Positions 49,241-60,855 of a DNA stretch of 64,000 nucleotides are shown piece by piece. The notes under the pieces are model-generated. The model made no database searches. It saw nothing but the letters and a program-made list of their open reading frames with translations, and had not been told where the DNA came from. Both the position numbers and the translations under genes were made by a program. This stretch comes from Gymnorhina tibicen (lineage: Eukaryota; Chordata; Aves; Passeriformes; Artamidae): positions 1,216,095-1,280,094 of the forward strand of contig VXAZ01002108.1 in assembly GCA_013399875.1 (NCBI GenBank), read 5' to 3'. Positions within the stretch are counted from its first letter, which is position 1. Each line of letters begins with the position of its first letter.

Positions 49241-51326
49241 GATAACTGTTCTGGGGTTACAAATACAGGTAAGGAAGGAAATGGATACTGCTCTCATATC
49301 AACTCATTTAACATTAGATGAGGATTCCAAATAATTTGAAAACAGATGGCTATGTCAGAATTTTGCAGCGCAAGAATTTATTGCATTGCTAAGAGAAGCT
49401 TAAATTTTACATTCAAATCCTCATGATAATTGATTCAGGAATGTACTCTACCTTTCTGGTACTGTGTTGCCTTCATTGGCATTAATTTATGTTTTCCCCT
49501 GAAAAAGAAAGCTGAGTGCAGGTAAAAGATTAGAGGGGACAGAATTAGCATTCCTTTACTGGCATTAACCCTGCCCTCATTTATTTATGGATGAAGCTCT
49601 GTGGTTTAACAAACACAGGCACTAGCACGATAATGAGTAGATGTACACTCAGATATTTACTGTACAAAATACAAATTGTGAACTGTAGATGTCATAATTA
49701 ATTTTGCTGTGAGTTTTTCTAGAGTGCTCATCACTTTTGTATTTAAATTATTCTCCAAAACAAGAATAATTAAACTCCACAATGCTCCTTAAGGACAAAT
49801 AGTGCTGAAAGTCTCAGTACAGTGAGTATTATAGTATGATACAGCCAAAAATGATACATGAAAAAGTTTCCGATGTTTTGTTGGGTTTTTTTTACCTCTG
49901 GATTCTAGATTGGGGCAAGAGAATTCTATTTAAGGAAATGGAAGATTTAGACCTACTTTATGATCTTCTGCCTCTTGACTACACAGTTGCTGACAGAAGG
50001 ATTGTCTTTTTTAAAATTTCCAAGTAAAGTTGGCAATAAAGATTCATTTTGACTGTGAAAAATTTTGTTTCTCAAAGTAGGGAACATGGCACTTATTCTA
50101 AAAGAATATGATATTAATGAGAGTACTTTGACTTAAAAAAGTAAAAATCTGTGGGATTTAAATAACATAGCCAACTGATTTAAAAAAATCTGAATTAATA
50201 TTGCTGATAAATTATTTCACAGTAATATTCATACTCAGTAGGAAATCAAGTTGTCATAATATGATAGCGTTAAAGAAAGTGTATCTCTAATCTACACCTA
50301 CATCTGTTGTATGAACTCACTGAACAGTGGTTTCTCGGGGTGCTATCTGGAACATATTCCACTCTATACATGGAATAAAGTCATGTTGCTTATTTAGAAC
50401 AAGTTACTGACTTCATCAACTTATATATAAGTCCTACCTCCCTCAGTAAGTGAACAGTGAAGGAGTTCTAGAACTGTTGCTCAGTGATAGCATTTTTACA
50501 GAACACTTAAAGTAAAAGAAGAAAATGTGAGCAATATTAGAATACTTTTTACTCAACTTCTGGGAGACATAATTTTAAAGAACTGGTACGATAAAGTCCA
50601 GCATTCACAAATTGCCAGGAAAAATAATGCCTGGACTGTGTAAGTCCTAATTTAAATTTGTGTGTCTGTCCTGTGTGCTACCTAATTTAAAAATCTATTC
50701 TGTGTACTTGAAATTAATGAACTTGCTCCTTAAAAAGTTGTCATTAGATGTATATGTTATATAACTTTTCATAAAGCATAATTTTGCAAGGAAACAAATG
50801 CACTGAAAGGCAAAATTCACAAAGTACTGAAGACAATGATGTGGGATTTCTTATGCTTCATAATTCAGGTGTTTGGCAAATGACATTTTCCTCCTGAAGA
50901 AAAAAGTCAAATTAAATTGGGATTTGGAAGAGGTGTATGATAGAATTTTGGGTTTAACGACTGTTTTTCAGTCCTTGATGTAACAATTTAACGTGGTCCT
51001 AATCTTTTATTTCTTTCTAATAACTAAAGTACTCACTAAAAATGCAAAAAGGCATGAAGAACTTTTAGCTTAAGGCATCTGTTAGTCAATCAGTTTTGCT
51101 TTACTAGGTAAAAAAAATTATTTGTATCTTATAAACAGCTGTTGAGTGAGCAAAGTCATCACTCTGATTACATTTGACCTTCACTGCTTGAACTTCAGGA
51201 AAAATAATCACAATTCAGAGAGTTAATTAAAAAATACACAATGTTACAGAAAATTGAAAACTGTTTGAAAATAAAGACAGAAATTTTTATTTGGTAAGTA
51301 AAGCTCCAGGTGCAGCCGTTTCTTAG

Positions 51327-51340
51327 AAAAAAAAAAAAAA
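51327..51340. repeat. Poly-A run next to poly-T run
   Basis: A14 followed by GAC and T8. It is a homopolymer pair that could fold back. No transposon body was recognised. Confidence 0.9.
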
Positions 51341-53866
51341 GACTTTTTTTTAAATATCCCTGCTGTTATAATTATAGTAATTATTATTATTCTTCAATTT
51401 CCCAAATTTGCCAGTCTCTTGAATACTGTGGTATAAACCTACTGTTAAAATTGCATCTGTTGATAAACCAGATGTTCCATAGACTGGCCTGAAGTGTAAG
51501 GTGGTATTTTGCAAATCTGACAGGTTTTTCCTGATATTAAAGTCAGTGTATGTATACACACACATAAAGACATACAGTTTGTCCCCTTGAAACATAACTA
51601 CTGGGTCTAATTTAGACCCCAAAGCAACACTAAAATAGCTGGTTCTATTTCTTTTAACAGATTTTAAATATATTAGTAGAATTATCTATTTGTCTATTTG
51701 GGAAGGCTTCTGGTTGTTTTATCTTGTTATTTCAGCATTCACTGCTTATAATAAACAGACAGAAGAGCTTCAGCCAAAGGGCTTAGAACTGGGTCTCAAT
51801 AATGCTAGTCACTAAATAAGTCAGACACGGTGCCTGTCCTGGAAACTGCTACCTGCACATTCTGTGTATTCAATCAAAGCCTGGTGTGCTCACAGGACTC
51901 TAACGACGAAGTAAGCGAGGGTCAGATCAGAGGGCTGCCACAATCTGCTCTTTGTAGGGAAAAGAAGGGTTGAATTACGTTCTCTACAGTTAGCACAGCC
52001 ATGGGTAGGGAAGCATTTTACTCTTCAAACAAATAAGCTGTTCCAAAAAGCCATTTCCCAGTTTATTGTCACAGAGGTCTTCTATTGATCACAGCAAAAC
52101 AACACTGTGATTGATCCTTCTTGTCTGTACTATTTCCAATATGCTCATAAACAAAAAGTCTAGATACCATTTATGAGGAAGATAATGGGACAGCATGCTT
52201 GAGCCTAAGTTACTAAATAGATGAAATTTTGTAAAACAGAGTCCAACTTCTTTATATCTAGTTTTACTGCAAGGCAGACTATTTAAATAGCATTGCACAT
52301 AAAAATATTGCTTGATAAGCCTATCAGTATATACACTTCTCCATTGAATCATGCTGATTTTATACATGTTTTCATCCCGGCCTTAGGAGTATAGCAGCTG
52401 TCATATTTATCACCCCAGTGTTCAACGCCGCCTTCTGTTATTTCAAGTCTTACATCTTTTTCTATCAGGCTGTGTTCCAGGTCCTATATTTATGCTTGCC
52501 CTTGATCTTCACGGTGACAACTGTGAGGCCTTTATTGCTCTTTAGAATTCAGCTTTCCTGTTGACATGTTCTATGCAAACACACAATCTTTTCTCTAAAT
52601 AAAATCAGCCTTTGCCTGATGGAGCTTAGCACATTAGCATGTAACTCAACAAAAAGTGGACATTTGGCAAGGAAAGGAGAACAGAAAAGGCCACAGTTAA
52701 ACTGGTGCTTGCCAAGACAACAGAATAGTTTCTACATTGTGTAATCAGCACCAAAGCAGCTGCTTTAGTCTTTTACACCTCGTGAATTCTGTACTGAATT
52801 CTCTGAAAATTCTCTGAAACTGATGTACACGCACACTTGTCTGCCTTTCTGCTACCGTGAACGACTTCATTGAGAAAGTCACGAACATCCTGATAGGTCT
52901 GCTATGTCACATGCTGCCAGAAGATAGAAAAAATCATCTCCATCAGCAGTGTTAGGCTGATATCTTTCTCGGAACCTCCATTTTTTTTGATACTTTGGGC
53001 ACCAAGGTTAAGAAAATTAATTTTACATTGAAAAACCATCTTCTTGTTAAGTGAAAAGAAGCAATACAGGAAAAGAATAAAAATTAACTAATATTTGCCA
53101 ACATTACTGATTAAGAGGATACAGCAAATTAAGTAGTGATGCATGGAGCATTATCTAGAATTGGTTCTGAAGCAATGACAATGTATTTTTCTTTCTGTTG
53201 CTGATGCCCCACTTGTTGGGCGTGTGCAGTGTGCTCGTGCATCTACCGTCATTAACGCCCACTTGAAACAGGAAAAAGCAACATCGAAATCAATCCATAG
53301 GTACAGCATGGCTTTAGTTTCAGTGGTAAAGGACAAGGCATCCAGAGCTTCATATAAGTTATGTGAAATTATATATGGCTTCAGGCACTACCAATTAGCC
53401 AGAGAATGAGACGTCCTTTATTTCTGTCACTTTATTAACACAAAATCCACCCATGGAAACACACTTTAATCAAAGAGAGTGTAGAAAAAGAAGCTAAAGG
53501 AGGGAAAGATGAACTGTGAAGAGAAAACAAATAAAACTGAAGTCAATATGGAGTAGAATTGTCTGCAATTTCACCATCATTTGACTTTTTTTATTGAATG
53601 AAGTACTCCCAGTAATTTGAGGTCTGTTATTGCAACCCTATACTCACTCTTCAAGAAGTTACAGAATTGACAGGAATTATGGTCATACTCAATTCTCCCC
53701 TGAAGCAAATTCCTTCACTTCTAAAATTAAATCTAGAGCCAAACCTGCACTTTTCTGCAGCGCTAGTTTAATTTCATTATGTCTTCTTTTATTTTGCTAT
53801 TTCTTTTTTGCCCTAGTAAAATTTTATCTGTTCTAAACCAAAATTAACTAAAACTCAATCACGTCC

Positions 53867-53887
53867 TTTTTTTTTTTTTTTTTTTTT
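53867..53887. repeat. Poly-T run, 21 bp
   Basis: The longest homopolymer of the window. A retroposed A-tail on the minus strand is conceivable, but no body was recognised beside it. Confidence 0.92.
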
Positions 53888-54543
53888 CACAAACCAGATA
53901 TGAAAAGGACTGCAAATATTCATTTTATCCAAGGATAAACTCTTGGAACTGGGAAACAATCTAAAATTTTGCCTGCACCATTAAGTCAGTTTACAGAGAT
54001 TTACAGCTGCATTCTGCAGCATCGATGACCTTTCCAGGGAAAGTAATGTATATATTTTCAGTGTGTTTATTTTTCTTGTAAAACAGAAACATCGGTCCAT
54101 TCACCCAGCACAAACTATATTTCTCATGACAGAGGGCTGTCCCAGTCCAAAACAGATTGCAGAAGTGTACAGACAGAAAGGAGAGAAGAGCATCTAAATT
54201 GTGGAGAATTCTCTCCCAAGGAGCAATGGGCAGTGCCTAGACATCCACATGATATTACTAAAATGGCTGGAACAAAGGTCAGCTGTGGAACTTACACTGA
54301 CTCAAAAACCAATCCTTTTGTGGCACCTTTCCTATTTGGAATTTAGAATAAAACCAAAATATGTGTACTTTATCAGCAATGAATCTTGAGATTACTGCCA
54401 AACACTATAAGCAAAGAAATGCTTCTTTGAATGTTCAGCTAAACTCCTGAATCTAATTATCAGTTTGTCTTCACACTGCTCAGCTTAATTTTTAATACAT
54501 TTCTAGCTCAGCAATCAGTTAAGAGGAACTCTACAGCATTGGT

Positions 54544-54588
54544 AAAAATAATAAAAAAAAAAACAACAAAGAAAAAAGAAAGAAAAAT
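54544..54588. repeat. A-rich low-complexity run
   Basis: AATAATAAAAAAAAAAACAACAAAG-like A-rich sequence with scattered G and C. Confidence 0.85.
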
Positions 54589-56746
54589 ATGCGTGGAAAG
54601 CGAATCTTTAGTTAATCATTTTGCTGGTATTATAAATTTGGTTCTGAAAGAAGTCATTCCTTTGGTGTAGAAAAACTTACTTGTTGACCTATGAGACCAA
54701 ACCAGTTTTCTCACAACATATTTTGAGTAGGTAGTCTTTGCTCACAATGACTTGTATGCATACACATAATCTGCATTTAAATCTTATTCAGAAGTAACTT
54801 TTAAAAATGTGAGTTCTGTACAAACCAGTCTACAAGGAACAAACTATTGATTAAATTCTTAGCTCTAATAATTCACAGTTGTTTTTTGCCTACATTTTCC
54901 CCGGACTTTAATCTGATACCATACCTGAGACCAAGAGCTTCATAGTGAAATCTCGCTGCAGTTGCTTCTTTTAAACTCACCTAATTATTAATTTGAAAAT
55001 TCTTCCCTTTGTGAAGACTCAATGAAGCCTCTCTCCATGTCCTGCAAGCTCAGCTGAAGACTGTGGCAGGGCTATGCTGCTGTAAAGAAGATGACAGATG
55101 AAAACAATTTTATTCAAATCTGAAAAATAATTTGGACTTGCAACAGAGCTCCAAAATATAGCAGACATGTTCAAAGCAGTCATTTTAAAGTAAATGCAAG
55201 TCACTGTTCTAATACAACTTCAACATTAAATAGTATTGCTTAATCAAAGTGTTAATGATATTTGTGACCCTCCAGATTCTGCAGTAGCCTCCACTGCTGG
55301 ACAGCCCTCCACATTAAAAATACTTGCTTTTACTAACACTGAAATATAGCAAATATTTAGGAATAACAGAGAAACTATGTGTGAAAGCAAGACACACTAT
55401 AAAGAAAAATTCTATAGCAGAATTAATTTTTTTAACTAAGAAAATATCAAGAAAAATAATCAGTTCTGTGTTCTACCAGGCTAAACCTACTAGAACTCCA
55501 TGGGATTTGCACCAGTACAACATCGAAGTCCCCTTCTCTGCTTCAGGATAACAAGGACTGTGTCCATTAATTACTAGATTTGAAATTGGGCTTAAGAAAC
55601 ACCAGTTTGCACAAATTTTGAAGGTCAAGATATTGTCTGAAAAGGGATTCTCTCGCATTAATGTGTTTATACAACACAGATTAACTAGGCTGCAAGATAC
55701 TGAAAAATGAATAAAGGTAGTTATTAAGACATATTGCTTGTCTGGGAACTGTGAATAAGGCTACTTTGCAATTCTCTTCTACACAGGAAAAAGTGAAGCT
55801 TTGTTTCCATTTGCACCATTGCATTTTATTTTTTTTTTATTTTTCATATGCATTAGAATACTCTACTTTTCATGCTGTGAGAAATAAATATATTCAGAAC
55901 AGCTGCAAAACATTGCAAAGATTTATTGTCTTAAAACTGCCACTGATTTCAAGCAGACAGAACATTCATTATTTCATCTAACAACCACCATACTAAGGAT
56001 CAGGGAAAAAAACCAACCAGATAAGCATTCTGAATGCATTACTTTATTTCAGTTTCTCATTTTGGTGAAAAAATAGAATATGGGTTCATCTATACCAGAG
56101 AGCATCCATAGTGATATGTAGGGAAAATGAATTCAATAAACAGAATGTGAGAAGTGTCTATTTCAGTCATCATAACTTAGATGAGCTTATTTGGTAGGCA
56201 AAAAAAAAAAAATCAAGGCTGTCACTAAAATGTCGAGTTGTAGCATGTGTTCTCCTGGTAACAACTAGAAAACATCAGGTGTATGAATTGGCTTTTCCTC
56301 TCCTTAATTTCAGTCAGTCCCAGAAAGACAAGAGTATTGCTTGCTTGTTTTACCAAGTGATTCCTCTCTTCTTGCTATTGAATAATAAAAAAATTTTATT
56401 CACAGAAATAATGTTTGTGTGACTGCTCCTGTGTACACTTTCATAAAGCCACATGAAAAAAGCTACAGGTCTCAGATCAAGACTGTTCCCTACTGAGACT
56501 GTAGGGCAAACCTTTAGACAGTAGCAGAGATTATTAAAAGAAAATAACAACTGAATGACTCTTGCACCACATTTGCTTTTAGTGACCTAAACCTGACTCT
56601 TGTTTGAGTAGTTCTTGGGGTCTTGCTTCCATTACAGGTGCTAAGAGGTCCACAAAATATGGAATTAAAATTGCTTTTGCCCCAGCCAAGGAAATCCATC
56701 AGCACCACCTCTTACAAAGAGCTAGGACAGAGGCGGCCAAAAATCA

Positions 56747-58085
56747 TAGAATGATTTTGGTCAGAAAAGACTTTTAAAGGTCATTTATTCCAACAACCCT
56801 GCCTTGGGCAGGGACATCTTCAACTAGATCACATTACTCAGGGCCTCATCCAACCTGGCCTTGAACGGTACAGGGGTGGGGCATCTACCACTCTGGGCAA
56901 CATGTGTCAGGGCCTCACCACCCTCATTGTAAAAAATTTCTTCCTAATATCTAGTCTGAATCTACCCCCTTTTAGTTTAAAATCATTACCTTGTCCTTGC
57001 ACAATATGTGTCCTATCTTTATTATAAGCCCTATTTGAAAACTGAAAGACCACAACAAAGTTTCCCCAGGGCCCTCTCTTCTCCAGGCTAAGCAGCCCCA
57101 AATCTCTCATCAGAGAGGTGCTCCAGCCCTCTGATACTTTTTGTCACCCTCCTCTGAACCTGCACCAACAGGTTCCCATCCTTCCTCTTCTGGGGACCCC
57201 AGAGCTGGATGCAGTGCCACAGGTGGGGTCTCACCAGAGAGGAGCAGAGGGGCAGAATCCCCTCCCGCCCCTGCTGCCCACAGGGCTCTGATGAAGCCCA
57301 GGACAGTTTGGCTCTCTGCACCGTGAGGGCCTGTGGCCAGCTCATGTCCAGCCTCTCACCCAGCAGCACCCCCATATCCTTCTGGGCAGGGCTGCTCTCC
57401 GTCTGTTCATCCTCCAGCCTGGACTGACACTGGGAGTAGCCTCAGCCCAGGTACAGCACCTTGCACTTGGTCTTGTTAATCTTAATGAGATTGCTATGGG
57501 CCATTTCTTGAGCTTGTCCGGGTCCCTCTGGATGGCATCCTGTCCTTCAGGTGTATCAGCTGCACCACACAGCTGGGTGTTGTCTGCAAACTTGCTGAGG
57601 GTGTGCTCAGTCCCACCGACTATAGCACTGATGAAGATATTAAAGGGTCCTGGTACCAGCACGGACCCTTCAGGGACATCATTTACTGCTGATCTCCATC
57701 CAGACATTAAGCAGTGGACCACTGCCCCCTGGATGCTAGCAATTCCTTATCCACCAAACAGTCCATCCATCAAATCCACATCACTTCAGAGAGAAGGATG
57801 TTGTGGGCAACCATGTCAAAGGCCTCACAGACTGCAGGTAGACACCCACAGCCCTTCCCTTGTCCACTGACGTAGTCACTCCATCAGAGAAGGTCACTGG
57901 CTGGCTCTGGCAAGGCCTTGCCCTTGGTGAATCCGTGCTGAGTGTCTTCAGTCACCTCCCTGTCCTCCCTGTGCCTTACAGAGCATCTGGGGGGATCTGT
58001 TCCCTGATCTTCCCAGGGACTGAGGGGAGGCTGACTGGCCAGTACTTCCCAGGGTCTTCCTTTCTAACCTTTTTAAGAACAACAT
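56747..58085 (-). mobile_element. CR1 LINE, 5'-truncated, ORF2 RT to 3' UTR
   Basis: The longest CR1 copy, about 1.34 kb on the minus strand. The 3' terminus is at 56747 (complement of the AATCATAGAATGATTTTGG tail). Then come the 3' UTR, the ORF2 C-terminus (CAACATGTGTCAGGGCCTCACC on the plus strand) and the reverse-transcriptase domain. The 126-codon minus frame 57722-57342 carries the family blocks D-V-P-E-G-S-V-L (normally V-P-Q-G-S-V-L-G-P), F-N-I-F-I, T-L-S-K-F-A-D-N-T and D-T-P-E-G-Q-D-A-I-Q-R-D. The catalytic F-A-D-D is F-A-D-N, and frames break on both sides, so the copy is inactive. Homology ends near 58085, the usual 5' truncation of CR1. It is less decayed than the copies at 39 kb and 46 kb. 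Confidence 0.95.
57342..57722 (-). pseudogene. CR1 ORF2 reverse-transcriptase fragment (dead)
   Basis: An open frame within the CR1 copy covering the RT palm. The enzyme family copies the element's own RNA at a nicked target site. The second catalytic Asp of the F-A-D-D box is Asn (57579-57590; one G-to-A change in the sense strand would give this). The preceding Q-G-S motif reads E-G-S. The frame after R-D-P-D-K-L-K-K-W quickly loses homology, indicating frameshifts. No functional protein is expected. Confidence 0.88.
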
Positions 58086-60388
58086 GATAACTTTTTAAGT
58101 GAAAGGCTTCTCTTAAGAACTTTCATAATATATTGCCTAAACTATTTCAAAAAAAAAACCGCAATAGAAACTAAAAGGTCAAATTAACAAATTTGAAACT
58201 TATTTTGTAGGTCAAATTCTCTAAGTCTGAAGTGATACATTAGATTATTTGCAATTTTTTTTCTGTTTCAAACCACCGAACAACTCTATTTAACCACCAT
58301 CTCCCCATCAATTTTTCCACTCAGGCCTATTTCCAATGCAATTTCCTAGAGGTCAGCTTAGACATACAGAGAATATATATCATTTTAACCTGAGCAACAA
58401 ACTATAAGACATGAAACTGCTGGTGGAGCTAGTAATTTGTCTCTACAATTGGCCTTTCAGTGCTCCATCTATTTCATATTTCTGTTTAATCACATAGCCA
58501 GGGTTATTCTCACTCAGCTACTTTATATACATTTTACAGTTTTGATCAAATTTTTACCATTGTTCTTTTCAATACAAGTTTGAAAATATTCTTGAATTTT
58601 TCACCAAATTTAAAAGTTATAATATTCCATGGTGTTCAGACGTGGTATATTCTTTGCTATGCTATAATCAGTTATATGGACTATTTATAGTTTTGAAAAC
58701 AATATAAAAAATGGATGGAATTAAATTAATCACTGCTGAGCTGGCTTTTATTTCTCCATTTAAAAAATAACGGAATGGCAATTTTAACATGAACATTTAG
58801 GAAGTCATTCAACATAAAATTTGAAATACTTTTGCTTGTGGTAAGAGAAGACGGTTTTGTACCTATTAAGAAACATTCTCATGGGTCATGTGGGAGGAAA
58901 CCCAATTCAATGAGCTTAACTCCACCACAAAGATGACCAACACTGTCTTTATATCCACCATTAGAAATGCTGTGTTTAAAGAGCTGTGTTCAAAAATAGA
59001 AGATTGAAACTTAAATTAGAGAACCTATTTAAAAACATTTTATAAATTTGCCAATGGATTCTCTCTGATTAGAATGGTAGCAGTTATATAATTTTTCTTA
59101 AATTTAATTATATACCTCAATTTCATCACCTGCTCTGAGTCAGGAAGTAAAATACGTTTTATGAAAGGAGAAGATAAAACTTTCTGACTGTGCAAAGATG
59201 AAAGTAATTCTTTGAGCAGTAAGCAAGGACAGCAGCTGTTTGCCTCCAAGTTTTCCTTAGCCTTCTACCAGCATGACCATTTCTCCTGCATAACTTGTAC
59301 CCTGGTATCAGAGTGTATGAAAGTTTGTCCCCTGCTTGCCAAGAACATGCCCCTTGTGTCAATATCCTATTTTAAAATATGTGCACTTATTAACAACATA
59401 CTTTAAAAGAGGTGTATTTATTAGTAACTAATCTTTATTATACTAAGGCTGTCTCATACCCAGTAGAGGTCTACGTACAAATCGGAAACGACCTGATACT
59501 ATGGCTGCAGCACCCTGGCAGCAGTTCAGGGATCCACAGATGAAAAGTGATATTCAAACATGATTCTCTCTGAGCTCCTGCCCTGGAGTGCCATTAGCAA
59601 ACCCAGTGCCTCATTCCAGTCTGTCTGTATATATATGTAAAAGCAACAGTCTCTATGCATTTAAAGGCCAATCGCTTTTTTGTTTTTAAGCTTAATAATG
59701 GCTTTAAAAAAAAAAAATCTACAATTTATCAGAAATCAATTCTATTTGGTACTACCAGGTTTCTTTCCAGAAAAAAAAATTCATTGAAACAAAAAATCCT
59801 GAAATCCCAATGGTTGAAAATTTCTTGCAAATTATGAAAAGAATTTATTTTCTGTAGGAAATACTTATTTTCACAATAAGTTTTGGTTTTTTCAAAATTA
59901 AAATATTTTTCAAAACACAACAGAAGGATAATCTGGCTAGCACTACTGAGCATGCTTTTTTATAGACACAGATGTAGGTGCACAGCACTGAGAGAAAAAA
60001 ATGAGCCCTATGTCCACAAGTAATTCAAAGGAGGAAAGAAGGACTTCTCAACAACTTCTGATTCAGAAAATGTCAAGTGTATTCTTAAATGCTTTGCCCA
60101 TAGGATAGAAAACTATCCAGACTGAAGTGTAAACAATTCACCTTTCAACTTCCTAGCTTTAAGCTAGTAAATCTTCATTTATATCTTTGGTAGCTCCCCA
60201 GGAAAGGGGTCTTATTTTTACATTAACTTTCATGATTTCCCAATATATACAGTAAACAGCTTGATTAACATTTCTGAGGTGGGAAATTGGAATTTGAAGC
60301 GTTATTGTTCTGGAAATCTTGAGATTTCTTGGAGTAGCACAACATTTCTCCCATATGTTTTGCTTCCTTTGCTTGTAGTAGGGACCAC

Positions 60389-60402
60389 GTTGCTGTGGCA
60401 AC
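60389..60402. promoter_or_regulatory. RFX X-box-like palindrome
   Basis: GTTGCTGTGGCAAC compares with the ideal RFX-family site GTTGCCATGGCAAC, with two central mismatches and both half-sites otherwise intact. It sits in a GC-richer patch. It was identified by motif only; occupancy is unknown. Confidence 0.4.
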
Positions 60403-60681
60403 GGGGTTCCAGGATGACTCCAGAGCTGTGTTTGCTGATGCTGTGCAGCAGGACTGCCATCCTCCTTGAAGGAGGAAGCTGTCATGATAACACTGAATTC
60501 CCCAAACAGAGCAACTTTCAGCTTAACCTGACTGTTTAACCATATATATCTGGCTTGATAAAGAACACAAAAGTACAAGAACTAAACTTAAGGAGAAATA
60601 TGGAAAATAGCCTCCAATTTAGGCTGATTGTTCAACCTGTGCTATGTCAGCAAAGAAGTTCACTTTTCTTTCTGTTTGCAG

Positions 60682-60855
60682 GTTTTTCTTCAACAACTCT
60701 CAGAGTCCTTCCTTCATCATATTACCTTCATTTTCTATATACTGCCCAACAACTTATATTAATATGAAGCTTCAGGGCAAAATCCTCACCTCCCAGAAGT
60801 TAATAAGTGTTTTATCACTCAGCTTCCTAAGGCCATGATTTAATTGCTGGAAAAG
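60682..60855 (+). other. Exon-like segment, unproven
   Basis: The acceptor CTTTTCTTTCTGTTTGCAG is strong and the donor AAAAG|GTAAGA is good, 174 nt apart. All three frames contain a stop before the donor (one is open for 52 codons, to TGA at 60836-60838). It would therefore be a non-coding exon, or chance. Confidence 0.2.

Larger units (their letters stand above)
46801..56746. other. Unannotated AT-rich non-coding DNA
   Basis: No gene or transposon was recognised in nearly 10 kb. Listed separately are a G-quadruplex-like run at 47963, a short ORF at 49079, homopolymer runs at 51327 and 53867, and an A-rich run at 54544. CpG-containing, less biased blocks near 51895-52000, 52375-52540, 52850-52990 and 53200-53310 may be conserved elements. 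The first 200 bp could also contain the last remnants of the preceding CR1. Confidence 0.5.

Noticed and set aside
52858..52990. Short frame reading V-N-D-F-I-E-K-V-T-N-I-L-I-G-L-L-C-H-M-L
   Set aside because: Only about 45 codons, no start or splice signals in register, no family recognised. Kept only as part of the possible conserved cluster.
57088..57870. Several 60-126-codon ORFs on both strands
   Set aside because: All lie in the CR1 copy. Only the minus-strand RT frame is meaningful, and it is dead.
60159..60578. 139-codon minus-strand ORF
   Set aside because: No recognisable motif or family. Length is compatible with chance in a GC-richer patch.
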